64,000 nt of DNA from Clarkia xantiana subsp. parviflora (taxonomy: Eukaryota; Streptophyta; Magnoliopsida; Myrtales; Onagraceae): positions 12,131,683-12,195,682 of the forward strand of contig JAPTYO010000015.1 of assembly GCA_036873135.1 (NCBI GenBank). Reading direction: 5' to 3'. Shown one piece after another: positions 31,240 through 41,138 of this stretch. Numbering within the stretch: position 1 is the first letter of the stretch; every line of letters begins with the position of its first letter. The notes under the pieces were generated by a model. That model worked only from the letters and a program-made list of their open reading frames with translations, ran no database searches and had not been told where the DNA came from. The translations under genes were made by a program, and so were the position numbers.

Positions 31240-33855
31240 TCAGAGCTCTTTAATAAACCCAGCATCGAGCAATCTGCCCACCTCTTGCTGGATCGCGATC
31301 TTCTTGTCCGTGCCCATCGGGCGCCTTTTCTGCGTGATAGGCTTGATCGCGGGATCTATTTTCAGCTCGTGTACGATTACATCGGGGCTGATTCCTGGCA
31401 TATCGCTGGGGGACCAGGCAAACAGCTCCTTGAACTCCTTTAATAAATCAATTAATTTCCGGGCTGTCTCTTCAGTCAGGGCAGACCCGATTTTCACCTT
31501 CCTCTGGGGTCCGTCGATCTCGACTTCTTTCAGATCTTCTACGGGGGCGGGACGCCCAAACTCTTCTCTAGGATCTGTGTCTGTCTGAAGGACAGTCATG
31601 GCCTCTCGTCTCCTCCTTCGGGTGGCGTTAACATAACATTTTCGAGAAGCCACCTGGTCACCCTTAACCTCTCCGACTCCGTGGTCGGTCGGGAACTTCA
31701 TCTTCTGGTGCACCGTCGAGGCAACCGCCATCAGGGGGTTAATGGTGGTTCTTCCGATGATCGCGTTGTAGGTCCCCGCAGAATCGACTACCACGAACTC
31801 CATGTTCCTTCTTTCTGATTTCCACCCGCTACCAAACTCCACTGGTAAGGTGATTACTCCTAGCAGATAGGAGGTTGAGCCAGAGAATCCGACCATCGGG
31901 AAGTTTGCCTCCTTTAGATCTTTCTCCGTCTTCCCCATAGCCTCCAGCGCGTCCATGAATAGGATGTCGGAGGAGCTTCCCCCGTCGATTAGAATTCTCT
32001 TCATTTCGAAACCGTCTACATCCAAGGTTACCACCAAGGCATCGTCGTGCGGAGTCTCCACGCCTATAAGGTCTTCCGACGAAAAGGAGATTACCATCTC
32101 TTCTTTCAAGGTCCAGGATCGGGACCTCTTACCCAGCACCACCGCCGTAGGGATTCTAGAAGCATAGACTTCTCGGGCGGATGAAGTATCACCTCCAGCA
32201 GCAAATCCTCCGTGGATCACATTGATAGTGCCCCGTCTCTCCTTGCGAGCACCGGACGATTCTGGATCGGTTCTCTTCTTCTTTGGGGACCGGTCGCGGG
32301 ACCGGGAACGGGACCGCGATCGGGACCGAGAGCGAGATCGACACTGCTTATCCCCGACAAATTCTTTGAGCTTCCCCTTCTGGATCAGCTTTTCGATCTC
32401 CTTCTTCAGTTCTCGACAGTGGTTGGTGTCGTGACCATTTGCGCGGTGAAATCGGCAGTAGCGATCCGTACGAGATCCCAAGAATTCTCCATCCTTCTTT
32501 GGGGGGTACCTAGAGATACCTTGTCGTTCCATTACTGTCAGCACTTCCGCCATGGAGCAGTTGAGAGGAATGTCGAGATCCTCCCGCTTATCCTTCCTTG
32601 AAGAACGTCTATCGTCCCTTCGATCAGGTCGGCCTCGGTTCCGACTACTCTCGGGTTTGCCCTTTGTCTTGCGATCGTCAAAGGGTTTAACCGACTGCTT
32701 TCCTTTGTTCGACTTCGGGGGCTCCAACTCTCCTGCGGCTATCTTCGACTCCTGGACATCGATTTGCCGTTTCACCCTCTTTTGCAGTGCCTCCATATTC
32801 CACACAGCTTTCTCCGCCACACTGTGCATCAGGTCGGAACCATAGGGGGCCGTTAAGTTCCGAATGAAGGTACAGATGGTCTCACCTTCCGAGATTTCTT
32901 CGTCGATCTCTGCCACACTGGCCGTGTACCGTTGGTAATAACGAGCCAGTGATTCGTCGGGCCTCTGCACCACCTGATTCAGGGACCTCACGCTCTTCAA
33001 TAAACGTCTTCGACCCTGGTACTGCTGAATGAATCGATCATGCATATCTGCCCAGCAAGTGATGCAGCCTGGGGGCAGACTAAAGAAACAGGTCAGGGCT
33101 CTTTCTCCCAGTGTGTTCGGGAACAGCGTACACACTATGTCTTCATTCGGGGCTCTTCCCAGACACGCCATGAGGTGTTTCTGGACATGGCGAACTGGAT
33201 CTCCTTCGCCATCATACTCCTTTATCGTGGGGATGCCTAGCCCAGGCGGGGCTAGGGTGTCGATGAGTCGGGGGACGAAGGGATGAGTGGATCGATCCCT
33301 TAGCTCCGACACCAGCGGCTTCTGCTCTCCCATACAGATGTTCACGATTTTTACCACCTGGTCGGGAGTGATGGGACCATTCAAGGGAATGGTCTTGTGC
33401 TGTACTGGTCCTGGTCCATCAACCACGAACCTCTCCGGCTGACCGGTCGCCCTACTTCTGTCCTGGCCTCGGGGTGGGACTTCCTGTGCGTTCCGACCCT
33501 CTGTTAGTAGGGTCACTTCCTCCAACGGGGGCATCTCCTCCTGCCTCCTCGCGGCCTCTCTCCGATCCAAGAGAGCCTCCACGGCTGCCAGAAACATGGG
33601 CATGGCTTCCGCCACGACCCTGGTCAAGTCTGTAGCTGGGGGAGCCTCCTGCCCCCTATTGCCCTGGTGCTGAGGAGCAATATCTTCGGGATCTCCATTG
33701 TGCCCCCCTGTCTGGGAAAGCTCAGCCGGGGGATGGTTCTGGTTTTCTTCCTGTTCTGGTACTGAATCCAGATTTGTCGCAGCGGGGTGACGGGAACCAC
33801 CAGATTGTCCCTGTCTTCTGTGCTTGCCAGCCGCCATCGATCGAGTAGAAGGCAT
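31240..33855 (-). CDS. Tat Gag-protease polyprotein (871 aa)
   Basis: Gag forms the virus-like particle and the protease cleaves it. The start chosen is the ATG at 33855 (MPSTRSMAAGK), just after the PBS, because the longer open frame reads back into the LTR. The Gag core lies at about residues 190-340 (TPPGLGIP-like PPGLGIPTIKEYDGEGDP, FFSLPPGC, FIQQYQGRRR). A conserved Cys-His segment YCRFHRANGHDTNHC is near 470, followed by an Arg-Ser repeat (about 505-525). The aspartic protease motif ILIDGGSSSDILF is near 620. The frame then enters the start of RT (FIKEL) before the TGA at 31240-31242. The paralogue at 57777-60361 is similar along its length. Confidence 0.92.
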   Translation of the reverse strand: MPSTRSMAAGKHRRQGQSGGSRHPAATNLDSVPEQEENQNHPPAELSQTGGHNGDPEDIAPQHQGNRGQEAPPATDLTRVVAEAMPMFLAAVEALLDRREAARRQEEMPPLEEVTLLTEGRNAQEVPPRGQDRSRATGQPERFVVDGPGPVQHKTIPLNGPITPDQVVKIVNICMGEQKPLVSELRDRSTHPFVPRLIDTLAPPGLGIPTIKEYDGEGDPVRHVQKHLMACLGRAPNEDIVCTLFPNTLGERALTCFFSLPPGCITCWADMHDRFIQQYQGRRRLLKSVRSLNQVVQRPDESLARYYQRYTASVAEIDEEISEGETICTFIRNLTAPYGSDLMHSVAEKAVWNMEALQKRVKRQIDVQESKIAAGELEPPKSNKGKQSVKPFDDRKTKGKPESSRNRGRPDRRDDRRSSRKDKREDLDIPLNCSMAEVLTVMERQGISRYPPKKDGEFLGSRTDRYCRFHRANGHDTNHCRELKKEIEKLIQKGKLKEFVGDKQCRSRSRSRSRSRSRSRDRSPKKKRTDPESSGARKERRGTINVIHGGFAAGGDTSSAREVYASRIPTAVVLGKRSRSWTLKEEMVISFSSEDLIGVETPHDDALVVTLDVDGFEMKRILIDGGSSSDILFMDALEAMGKTEKDLKEANFPMVGFSGSTSYLLGVITLPVEFGSGWKSERRNMEFVVVDSAGTYNAIIGRTTINPLMAVASTVHQKMKFPTDHGVGEVKGDQVASRKCYVNATRRRRREAMTVLQTDTDPREEFGRPAPVEDLKEVEIDGPQRKVKIGSALTEETARKLIDLLKEFKELFAWSPSDMPGISPDVIVHELKIDPAIKPITQKRRPMGTDKKIAIQQEVGRLLDAGFIKEL

Positions 33856-33873
33856 ATCAGTTTTTTGTTTGAT

Positions 33874-33890
33874 TCCCACAGACGGCGCCA
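33874..33890 (-). other. primer-binding site of the Tat element
   Basis: On the minus strand TGGCGCCGTCTGTGGGA starts two bases after the 5' LTR. The same sequence occurs at 57742-57758 in the second Tat copy. Confidence 0.9.
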
Positions 33891-33891
33891 A

Positions 33892-34588
33892 TGTTGGATC
33901 ACGGTGGAACTCCGGTACGGACTTTGACGGCAATCCTAGCTCCTTAGCTCCACGCAATCCTGCAAGAGGGGATAGACCGGGCGGTGACCCAGAATCCCTC
34001 TCCGATGCTTAAATGAGTATCTCGTATGACTGGCAAGCAGTAATCACAAAGGGTATTGAATTCAACGTAAGTCTTCTGAGGTGATCTCCTGCCCTTTTAT
34101 AGGCAAAGAGATGCCTCAGGTACCTGGCGAACTGTTGGGGGTGGTTAGCCCGTATCCCGCGTATCTCGGATGTGATCTCGCGTATCTCAGCCATGCCCCG
34201 CGTATCTCGGCCACGCTCCGTGTATCTTAACCACGTTCCGCGTATCTCGGCCACGCCCCGCATATCTTGGCCTTATCCTCTGATAATCGAGTCCCGACTC
34301 CCGTCGGGGACTCCAGAGTTATCTCGTTGTGTCACCGCTCGGTGCCCCTCGTCATCGTGACAGAGCCAATCATTCTCAGGGATTCATCATCGGGGCCTAC
34401 TTAAAGGCTTCTCATCGGGAGCTTCCAGCTCCACTGTCGGGACCGACTCTGTCGGGACCTTGCCTTGTCGGGACTCCCTTCGTCGGGACCTTTCTCCTAG
34501 GTCATCTTGACCTTCATTTTGGGCCTGGTGGGCCTGTTTACCGTTTCCTCCCCGTTAAAGGGCCTGACGGCTGTGATCGAACCCATCA
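33892..34588 (-). repeat. 5' LTR of the Tat element
   Basis: 697 bp. I count about six substitutions relative to 23568-24264 (for example at 34072, 34133, 34313 and three in 34345-34372). It is followed by the GTGCG duplication. Confidence 0.95.
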
Positions 34589-34593
34589 GTGCG

Positions 34594-34829
34594 AACCCCG
34601 ATGTAAGGAACCGATTTCCGGAGCGCGCCGACCCCATTTGGCCGGACTAGTCCAGTCGAAGGTCCCCCTTCGACTGGACTTAGTCCGGTCGGGGGCCTTC
34701 ATGGGTGGACTAGTGCGGTTTTGGTTCGAGTTTGTTTGTTTTGTCAAGTGTCGGTCTTTAACCGTGTTTAGGTTCGACGTTGCAACTAAGGCAAGCCTAT
34801 TTGAGGTCTAATTGGGTGTATATCTATCA
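34594..34829 (-). repeat. right part of the split solo LTR
   Basis: Continuation of 23200-23567 across the Tat insertion. The LTR start (minus strand TGATAGATATACACCC) is at 34829. No purine tract follows on its right, unlike the neighbouring LTR. Confidence 0.72.
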
Positions 34830-34907
34830 GAAGAGATACTGGAATAAAAAAATCAAGTACATTCATATATTTTTATAAGAAAAAAATATAATACTACAAA
34901 CACCATG

Positions 34908-34961
34908 TGATGGATCACTCTCGTTGAGGTTCCGATTATGGCGGTGTTCTTGAGTCGGGAT
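34908..34961 (-). repeat. left part of a second Tat-like LTR split by insertion
   Basis: This LTR end (TGATGGATCACTCTCG) is interrupted after the GGGAT target at 34957-34961 and resumes at 42651. Joined, the LTR is about 590 bp and lies 78 bp from the solo LTR that ends at 34829. Confidence 0.75.
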
Positions 34962-36310
34962 TGTAAACACCTAATTTTGGTACGCGTGACACGTATATAA
35001 CACGTTAAAAATGTTATGTGTAACGCGTTTAAAAAAGGGAAGTATCTGATAATGGAAGGTCACGGGGTTGCCAAAAATAGGTTTAGCTCAAATTAGGATA
35101 ATATATATGCACTAAATATTATGTAAAATTCAGAAAATATATAACATATATTTATGGCAATGTTCATAAAAATATATTGTGTAATTTTCGGATTTATTGT
35201 GTATATTAGAGCAAATATATTGTTTTCCTAATATTAGGGTCTAGACTAGCTATAAAAGGACCCCTTGTCAATGTAAAAACACACAGAAAAAAAAGAATAA
35301 AATATTAGTATTCTCGAAAAACGTGCAAACCCATATTTCTCTCTCTTTCCTCTCCAACCATTTTGCGTTTTTTTTTCTTGTTTTCATTCACCGGACCATC
35401 GCCGGTAGCATCCATCCACCGCCCCACGCCCATCGCTGGTGACTATCAAATCTCGCCGGAGCGCCACCAAACCCACGCCACTGCTCGCCTTCAGCCACGG
35501 TTCATCACTACTCCACCTGCTTTTCGAGGACCGCGTCACTCATCGACGACCACCACCGCAGCTTGGCTCCAATCATCTCCTACCTCGCTGCAGCTCGACA
35601 CCATCGTCATCTTCCGATCTTATCCACGTCGCATAGCCAGGCTCCGCCGCCTGACCCAGCTCTGGCAGCTGATTCACCATCCCGTCCGTGTTTTGTTAGC
35701 CATGCCACGAAGGTAACTATCCCTGCTTGGCAGCTTCGCTCCATAGGTACTTGCTTCAGCTCGCTGGTGACAAAAATTCACATTGTCCCATCTGTTCATG
35801 AAGCCACCACTCCGGCCCTCTAAGCTTCCATTAAAAAATCACGAAAGCAATTAAAGTTAATTATCAATATCTAACTGGTATTCTTTTAGTATGAGAGTGA
35901 TTAATTAATGATTAAAATCAGTGCTAATAAATTTAGGTTTATATTTGGTGTTAATCGGTGGGACTTTATTGTTGAAAATTATGTTGGAATTGGACATAAA
36001 ATTTTAGCTGCATTATATGTGTTCAATATATCTTTTCTATTATCATTAAACTAAAATAATGAAATTGGCAAATTAAGTGAATTGAGTACCTAAAGGGCGT
36101 AATTAAAAATTGTTTATTTTTAATTTGTAATAGAACCCCCCCAAACTCGAATTTATGATTGTAGACTGAATTTGTACCTAGGTGTTTAATTCGTTATTCG
36201 CTTGGGTAATTTAGGATTCTAGTTAGCCTAATAATTAACTAGTGGCGACTCTTTTAAAATTTACGTTTTCAAAACGTAATCGCCTTAGGTCGGATTTTTA
36301 GGGTCTGACA
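34962..36310 (+). repeat. 5' LTR of the gag-only element
   Basis: 1349 bp. A TATA-like CTATAAAAGGACC lies near 35250. The middle contains a long chance frame (35363-35716) present also in the other LTR; it is not a gene. Confidence 0.92.
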
Positions 36311-36313
36311 ATT

Positions 36314-36331
36314 TGGCGACTCTACTGGGGA
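36314..36331 (+). other. primer-binding site of the gag-only element
   Basis: TGGCGACTCTACTGGGGA starts three bases after the LTR. Sequences of this form follow the 5' LTRs of several plant gypsy families. Confidence 0.8.
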
Positions 36332-37470
36332 AGTTTAGAGGGTTCGAGCTTTGTATATTTGCTTATTTGCCATTTTTTATTTTTATTTGTGTATAACTCT
36401 GTTATTCTAACTTTGAGTTTTTATGTGATAGGTGCGGAACTTTTTATTTTACTAACTTATGTTTCTATGTGGAACCCGCACACACACCACTTTAGAATAA
36501 TCACCAAAACTCCTAAAACCCAGTGCGACTAGGAACCCTGGAGGTTTAGTACGGTACGACCGGAGCGGCTGGGCCGTCGGTACTGCTCGGAAAAACTCTA
36601 CTCGCTTGTGAAGGTCCTATGATCCCTATGATGGGGTGAGGAAACCACCTTGTCGGGAACCTATCAGTGGAGCCTACCTTGTAGAACAAAGCAAAAACAC
36701 ACACCCGAAGCTTCGATCCTGCCGGTGTACGTACTTGCGTGTGTTCCTTTTCTAATTGTTCTCGACCCCTAGAATTTTTCATGTATAGGACATGAGTCTC
36801 GATGTAATCTTTATTTTTTGTACCATATGTAATTGTACAACGCGTATTATGGAAATTTACGTTACAAGCATGCATCATATTTTCCCAAAAAATGTGTCAT
36901 TTAAATCATCGTTTCTAAAATGCTTTACACACCATTTTTGGTAAGATTGAGAAAACTGCGCAATTGCCTTTGTATCTCGGCCCTTCCATTTTTCAAGGCT
37001 GGCTTTGACCAGATTCGGACCAGCACGATGGACGCAGAGCGAGACTATCGAAGAAATACCGTGTAGAGTGGAGTGCTGCAATCGTTCAAAATAGAAACGT
37101 CAGAGTTAAGTGCTCGTTCCAAATTCCGAACAAGGGGTAAAAAGTGAAATCATTTTGAAAAAGCTTATTACATTACATTCGCTCGGATTTTGGGCAAGCA
37201 CTCAACACGTTTTGACCAAGTTTCGCAGTTGTGTAAAGCGTATTAGAAACATATTTTAGTTACAAAACATTTTTCAAAAGATGATGCGTTGAACGACACA
37301 TTACTTTCAAATCGATCATGCATGATATCCTGTGTTCCATATTCTGAATATCGCATTTTTCGCTGCAGATATTACTGGCCATCACGCGACAAAACACTAA
37401 CATGGAGGATGCTTAGAAGATCCAGAAACAAGAGGAACCAATAGCCGAGATCGAGACGGCTAATGCTAAA

Positions 37471-38813
37471 ATGCATCAGGATATGGCATCTATGTCGGCA
37501 AGCATGGAGCGCGTCATGGCACTCCTCGAATCTCGATCAACCACCAATACTCCAAACCCGGCCCTGCTGACAGAGACCTTATGTCCAGACTCCTCGACAA
37601 CACCTGTGGAAAATATAAGACTTATAATGCCAGCCGCAACCGTGCTTCCCGACGCCACGGTAGAACCTCCTCATGACCAACCCCCTGTTTTGGTCATTCC
37701 TGATCAATCCGTATCAAAGCCGCATGTCCTTCCGAAACCGACGGTAATTTATGGGCATGTCAACCAGGGAGGTGCAATTGGCACAAATGCAGTCACATCA
37801 TCACCTGTCATCGCATCCGAACAGGATCACCGCTTGAAGAAAAATGGAGGAAAAGATGAAGGTTTTGTCCGGACTTGAGCAGTATGGAGGCATTGGTTAC
37901 TCTGACCTATGCCTTTTCCCCGACATGTCAAGACCGGAGAAGTTCAAAGTCACCGAATTTGAGAAGTATGATGGCACCGGTAATCCCATTGTCCACTTGC
38001 GGATTTACCTCATAAAGATGACCCATTACCGGAAGTATGAGAAGTTCTTAATCCAGACATTTCTACGTGGGAAGAGATGGCTATTGCTTTCGTTCGCCAG
38101 TATAAGTTCAACTTGGATACAGCTCCGACCCGCATAGACCTCCAAAGCATGGAGATGGAAGGGGGGCAATCATTTAGAAGCTATATGCAGGCTTAGAGAG
38201 GGAAAGCCGCTGGAGTCCGACCACCACTGGAAGACGCAGAAGCGGTGTCCATGTTCATTGGCACTCTTAAAGGGGCATATTATTCCCATTTATTAGGGCA
38301 TGTTTCAGCCAACTTCGCTGATTTGGTGAAATCCGGAGAAATGGTAGAGCATGGCATTCGAACTGGAAAATTGAAGACCCTTCCAGGAGTCAACAAGAGG
38401 ATAGAACCAAAAAGGGAGGCTTCAAGAACTGGTCATCCAAAGACGCAACGGTAGGTGCAGTCTACCAGACACAAGCTCCGCAAACCCCCGTTGTGGGTGG
38501 ACCTGAAAACCGGACTATGAACAAGATGCGGGAGTCTAGGAAATTCACACCCTTACCAGTATCGGCCGCCGAAGTATATCAGAAAGCACTTGCTAAGGGT
38601 CTCATTGATCCTGAGGTTTGGAAGACTACTTCAAGGATACCCAACAATGATCCAAACTCGAAGTGTGAGTTTCACATGGGGATATTTGGTCACTCAACTG
38701 AGGATTGCTTGCGTCTGAGGCATAGAATCCAGGATCTCATTGACCATAAGCTTTTGATTCTTAACGCAGTTCCGTCGGCTGACGCCAACCCCCCTTCGGC
38801 CTCATCCACATGA
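37471..38813 (+). pseudogene. decayed gypsy gag
   Basis: The pieces align in order with a common plant gypsy Gag. First comes a poorly conserved N-terminal part (37471-37878). Then EEKMKVLSGLEQYGGIGYSD and FEKYDGTGNPIVHL (37844-38060), a deletion of roughly 25-30 residues, then FVRQYKFNLDTAPTR, an in-frame stop near 38195, MFIGTLKGAYYSHLLGHVS, and a C-terminal part with the Cys-His segment CEFHMGIFGHSTEDC (38493-38813). At least three breaks separate these parts. No pol follows the last stop. Confidence 0.85.
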
Positions 38814-39419
38814 TTTCTCTCGAAAAACCTGTTAGCGCTACATCCGTTTTTTTTAGCAATGAATAAACTTTTCAATTATGTACTCCTTGCGCGGCAAGAT
38901 CATGAGCCCCGCATAGGAAAGAGGGATATTGTCATGATCTAATCAATATAAATAAATCCCTATATTTGAGTTTGTTTAATTGGTTTTCTTTTTTTTAGGA
39001 CTGATGCAAGTCGATTGACAATTCAGTCTTTTCTTGAGTCGATGTTCCTAACAAAGCACTCAAAAAAATAAAGTCATGGACTACCAAGCCCATCAAGGCG
39101 GCCGATGAAGGATTCAAATCACCCAGTGGTCAAAATCTTCATACAGGGAATACATGCACCTTCCCGAACCAGGCCATTCATCTGTCATATGGTAAGCTTA
39201 AATGAGTACTAACAAGGGGGCATCTCTTGTTGAGATCAACTATCAACAAAATGGAAAAAAAACAAAGAGCATACATTGGATGAGCAGTCAAGCAAATAAG
39301 ACATTATTGTCACGAGGTCAATCCGAGACAATAACACAATCAACATATACTGACTCGGTCAGCCAAGTTCTTCTCCAAAAGAGGACCTGAGAAGTTGAAG
39401 TTTTCAATCTGCCACCAGG

Positions 39420-39960
39420 GGCTTGTAAACAGTTGTTTTGTGAATTTTCATTTCGACTGGACAAAAGAGAGAAAAAAAAATTCCCGCTAGGTTGAAAACC
39501 TGAAAAGGCGACCTTGGCAAAAGATAGGGAGAGGGGCATGATTGAAAGCCCGTAGAGGCAGTCATGGCAAAATGTGAGTTGCAAAAAAAAAACTCATTTT
39601 TATTTAGGGTCACAGCCACCCTCCAAATGGCTACAAATAAAGAGTGATCCCGTGAACCCTGTGAGGGCGGGAGAATAAAAAGGGCCACAGCCACCCTCAA
39701 AATGGCTACACAAAAAAGAGTGTTCCCGCGAACCCGGTGATGGCGGGAAATAAAAGAAAATGTCACAGTAGTCCCTCTAAACGGTTACAATCAAAAGAGC
39801 TCCCGCAACATTGAAGACGGTGAGAAAAGGGTCACAACCACCCTCCAAACGGCTACAAATACTCCCGCATCAAGGCGGAAAATAAACTACGGGTCACAGC
39901 CACCGTTTAATCGGCTACCAAATAAAGAGTGCTTCTGCTAGGTTGAAAACCCGAAAGGGA
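39420..39960 (+). repeat. degenerate tandem repeats in the gag-only element
   Basis: Four to five diverged units of about 90-120 bp share GGTCACAGCCACC-TCCAAA-GGCTACAAAT and CCCGCGAACCC-GTGA-GGCGGGA. They lie in the presumed 3' untranslated part. Confidence 0.75.
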
Positions 39961-40204
39961 GACCTAGGCAATATCAGGAAATGAGAGGCATGGTTGCAAG
40001 TTCAGAAATTGCAATCATGACAAAATGAGAGTAAATAAAAAAACTGAGGGGCACGGTCGGATATCTCTCAATCGACCGTGGCAAAAGGAGAGAAAAAAGA
40101 GAAATTCTCAAAAAAAAAAAAAAAAAAAAAAGAAAGAAAGATCCCGCTATATTATCGCACCCTGCACAATTTAGGCAAAATTTAGGGACAAACATCCATG
40201 CGCA

Positions 40205-40990
40205 ACGCTGCACTTCTCAAGACCGCCAACAGGGGCACACCGCCAATAGGGGCACCACAGCCAATAGAGGCACGCCAACAGGGGCACTACCGCCAACAGG
40301 GTCACCAACGCCAACAGGGGAACTACCGCCAACAGGGGCACCATCGCCAATAGAGGCACGCCAACAGGGGCACCACATGCCAACAGGGGCACGCCAACGG
40401 ATGCACCGCCGACCGAGTCTTTACTTTCTACACCGCCAACGGAGGCACCGCCAACAGGGGCACCGCCGATCGAGGCTTTACTTTTCCGCACGCCACTGGA
40501 GGCTTTACTTTCTGCACTACCAATGGAGGCACCGTCAACAGGGGCACCGCCGACGGAGGTTCTATTTTCTGCGCTACCAATGAAGGCACCGCCAACAGGG
40601 GCACCGCCGACAGAGGTTCTATTTTTTACACTACCAATGGAGGCACCGCCAACAGGGGCACCGCTGACCGATGCTTTACTTTTTCGCACGCCACTGGAGG
40701 CTTTACTTTCTGCACTACCAATGGAGGCACCGCCAACAGGGGCACCGCCGACGGAGGTTCTATTTTCTGCACGACCAATGGAGGCACCACCAACAGGGGC
40801 ACCGCCGACGGAGGTTATATTTTCTGCGCTACCAATGGAGTTACCGCCAACAGGGGCACCGCCGACGGAGGTTCTATTTTCTGCACCCCAACGGAGGCAC
40901 CGCCAACGGGGGCACCGCCGACCAAGGCTTTACTTTTTTGCGCTACCAATGGAGGTGCTGTCAACAGGGGCACCGCCGACAGAAGTTTAA
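40205..40990. repeat. 57-bp minisatellite rich in GGGGCACCGCC
   Basis: The basic unit (GGCACCGCCAACAGGGGCACC followed by GCCGACGGAGGTTC and TATTTTCTGC-CTACCAATGGA) is 57 bp, so every copy keeps the same frame. About ten units and shorter partial ones are present. Because the unit is a multiple of three, open frames appear on both strands (for example 40523-40990 plus and 40171-40689 minus). These are a consequence of the repeat and have no support as genes. Confidence 0.9.
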
Positions 40991-41124
40991 CTTTTTCGCA
41001 TCGTTAATAAAGCCAAAGGCTACCTTCGAGACTTGAAGACGGAAGAAGATATATTTCCTAACCAAAATTAGTGTTTACTCGTCTTTGGACAAACCCCCTC
41101 GAATGCATTCTACGGGCGTCCGCC

Positions 41125-41138
41125 CAAAGAGGGGCAAA
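41125..41138 (+). other. polypurine tract of the gag-only element
   Basis: AAAGAGGGGCAAAG lies directly before the 3' LTR. Confidence 0.85.

Larger units (their letters stand above)
23568..34588 (-). mobile_element. Ty3/gypsy Tat-lineage retrotransposon with antisense gene
   Basis: An 11,021-bp element on the minus strand, bounded by two 697-bp LTRs and the target duplication GTGCG (23563-23567 and 34589-34593). Order from its 5' end: LTR, TGGCGCC-type PBS, gag-protease, RT, RNase H, a second (archaeal-type) RNase H, integrase, minisatellite array, an antisense gene (aORF), polypurine tract, LTR. The second RNase H and the aORF are features of the plant Tat clade. The LTRs differ at about six positions by eye, so the insertion is young. 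Its pol still has one nonsense codon and two single-base deletions, so it could only have moved with help or has decayed since. Confidence 0.96.

Noticed and set aside
28817..33286. Plus-strand frames over gag-pol of the first Tat element
   Set aside because: They are reverse-strand shadows of gag-pol, whose domains are clear on the minus strand.
33856..33957. Upstream ATG at 33957 as the Gag start
   Set aside because: It lies in the LTR and the frame would run through the primer-binding site; the paralogue also supports the ATG just after the PBS.
35363..35823. Open frames in the LTR of the gag-only element (also at 41628-42159)
   Set aside because: They occur in both LTRs in three overlapping frames, begin at no conserved point and encode low-complexity His/Pro/Ser sequence. 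They are frames of GC-rich LTR DNA, not genes.
40171..41036. Frames of 68-172 codons over the 57-bp minisatellite
   Set aside because: They follow automatically from a repeat unit divisible by three and appear on both strands.
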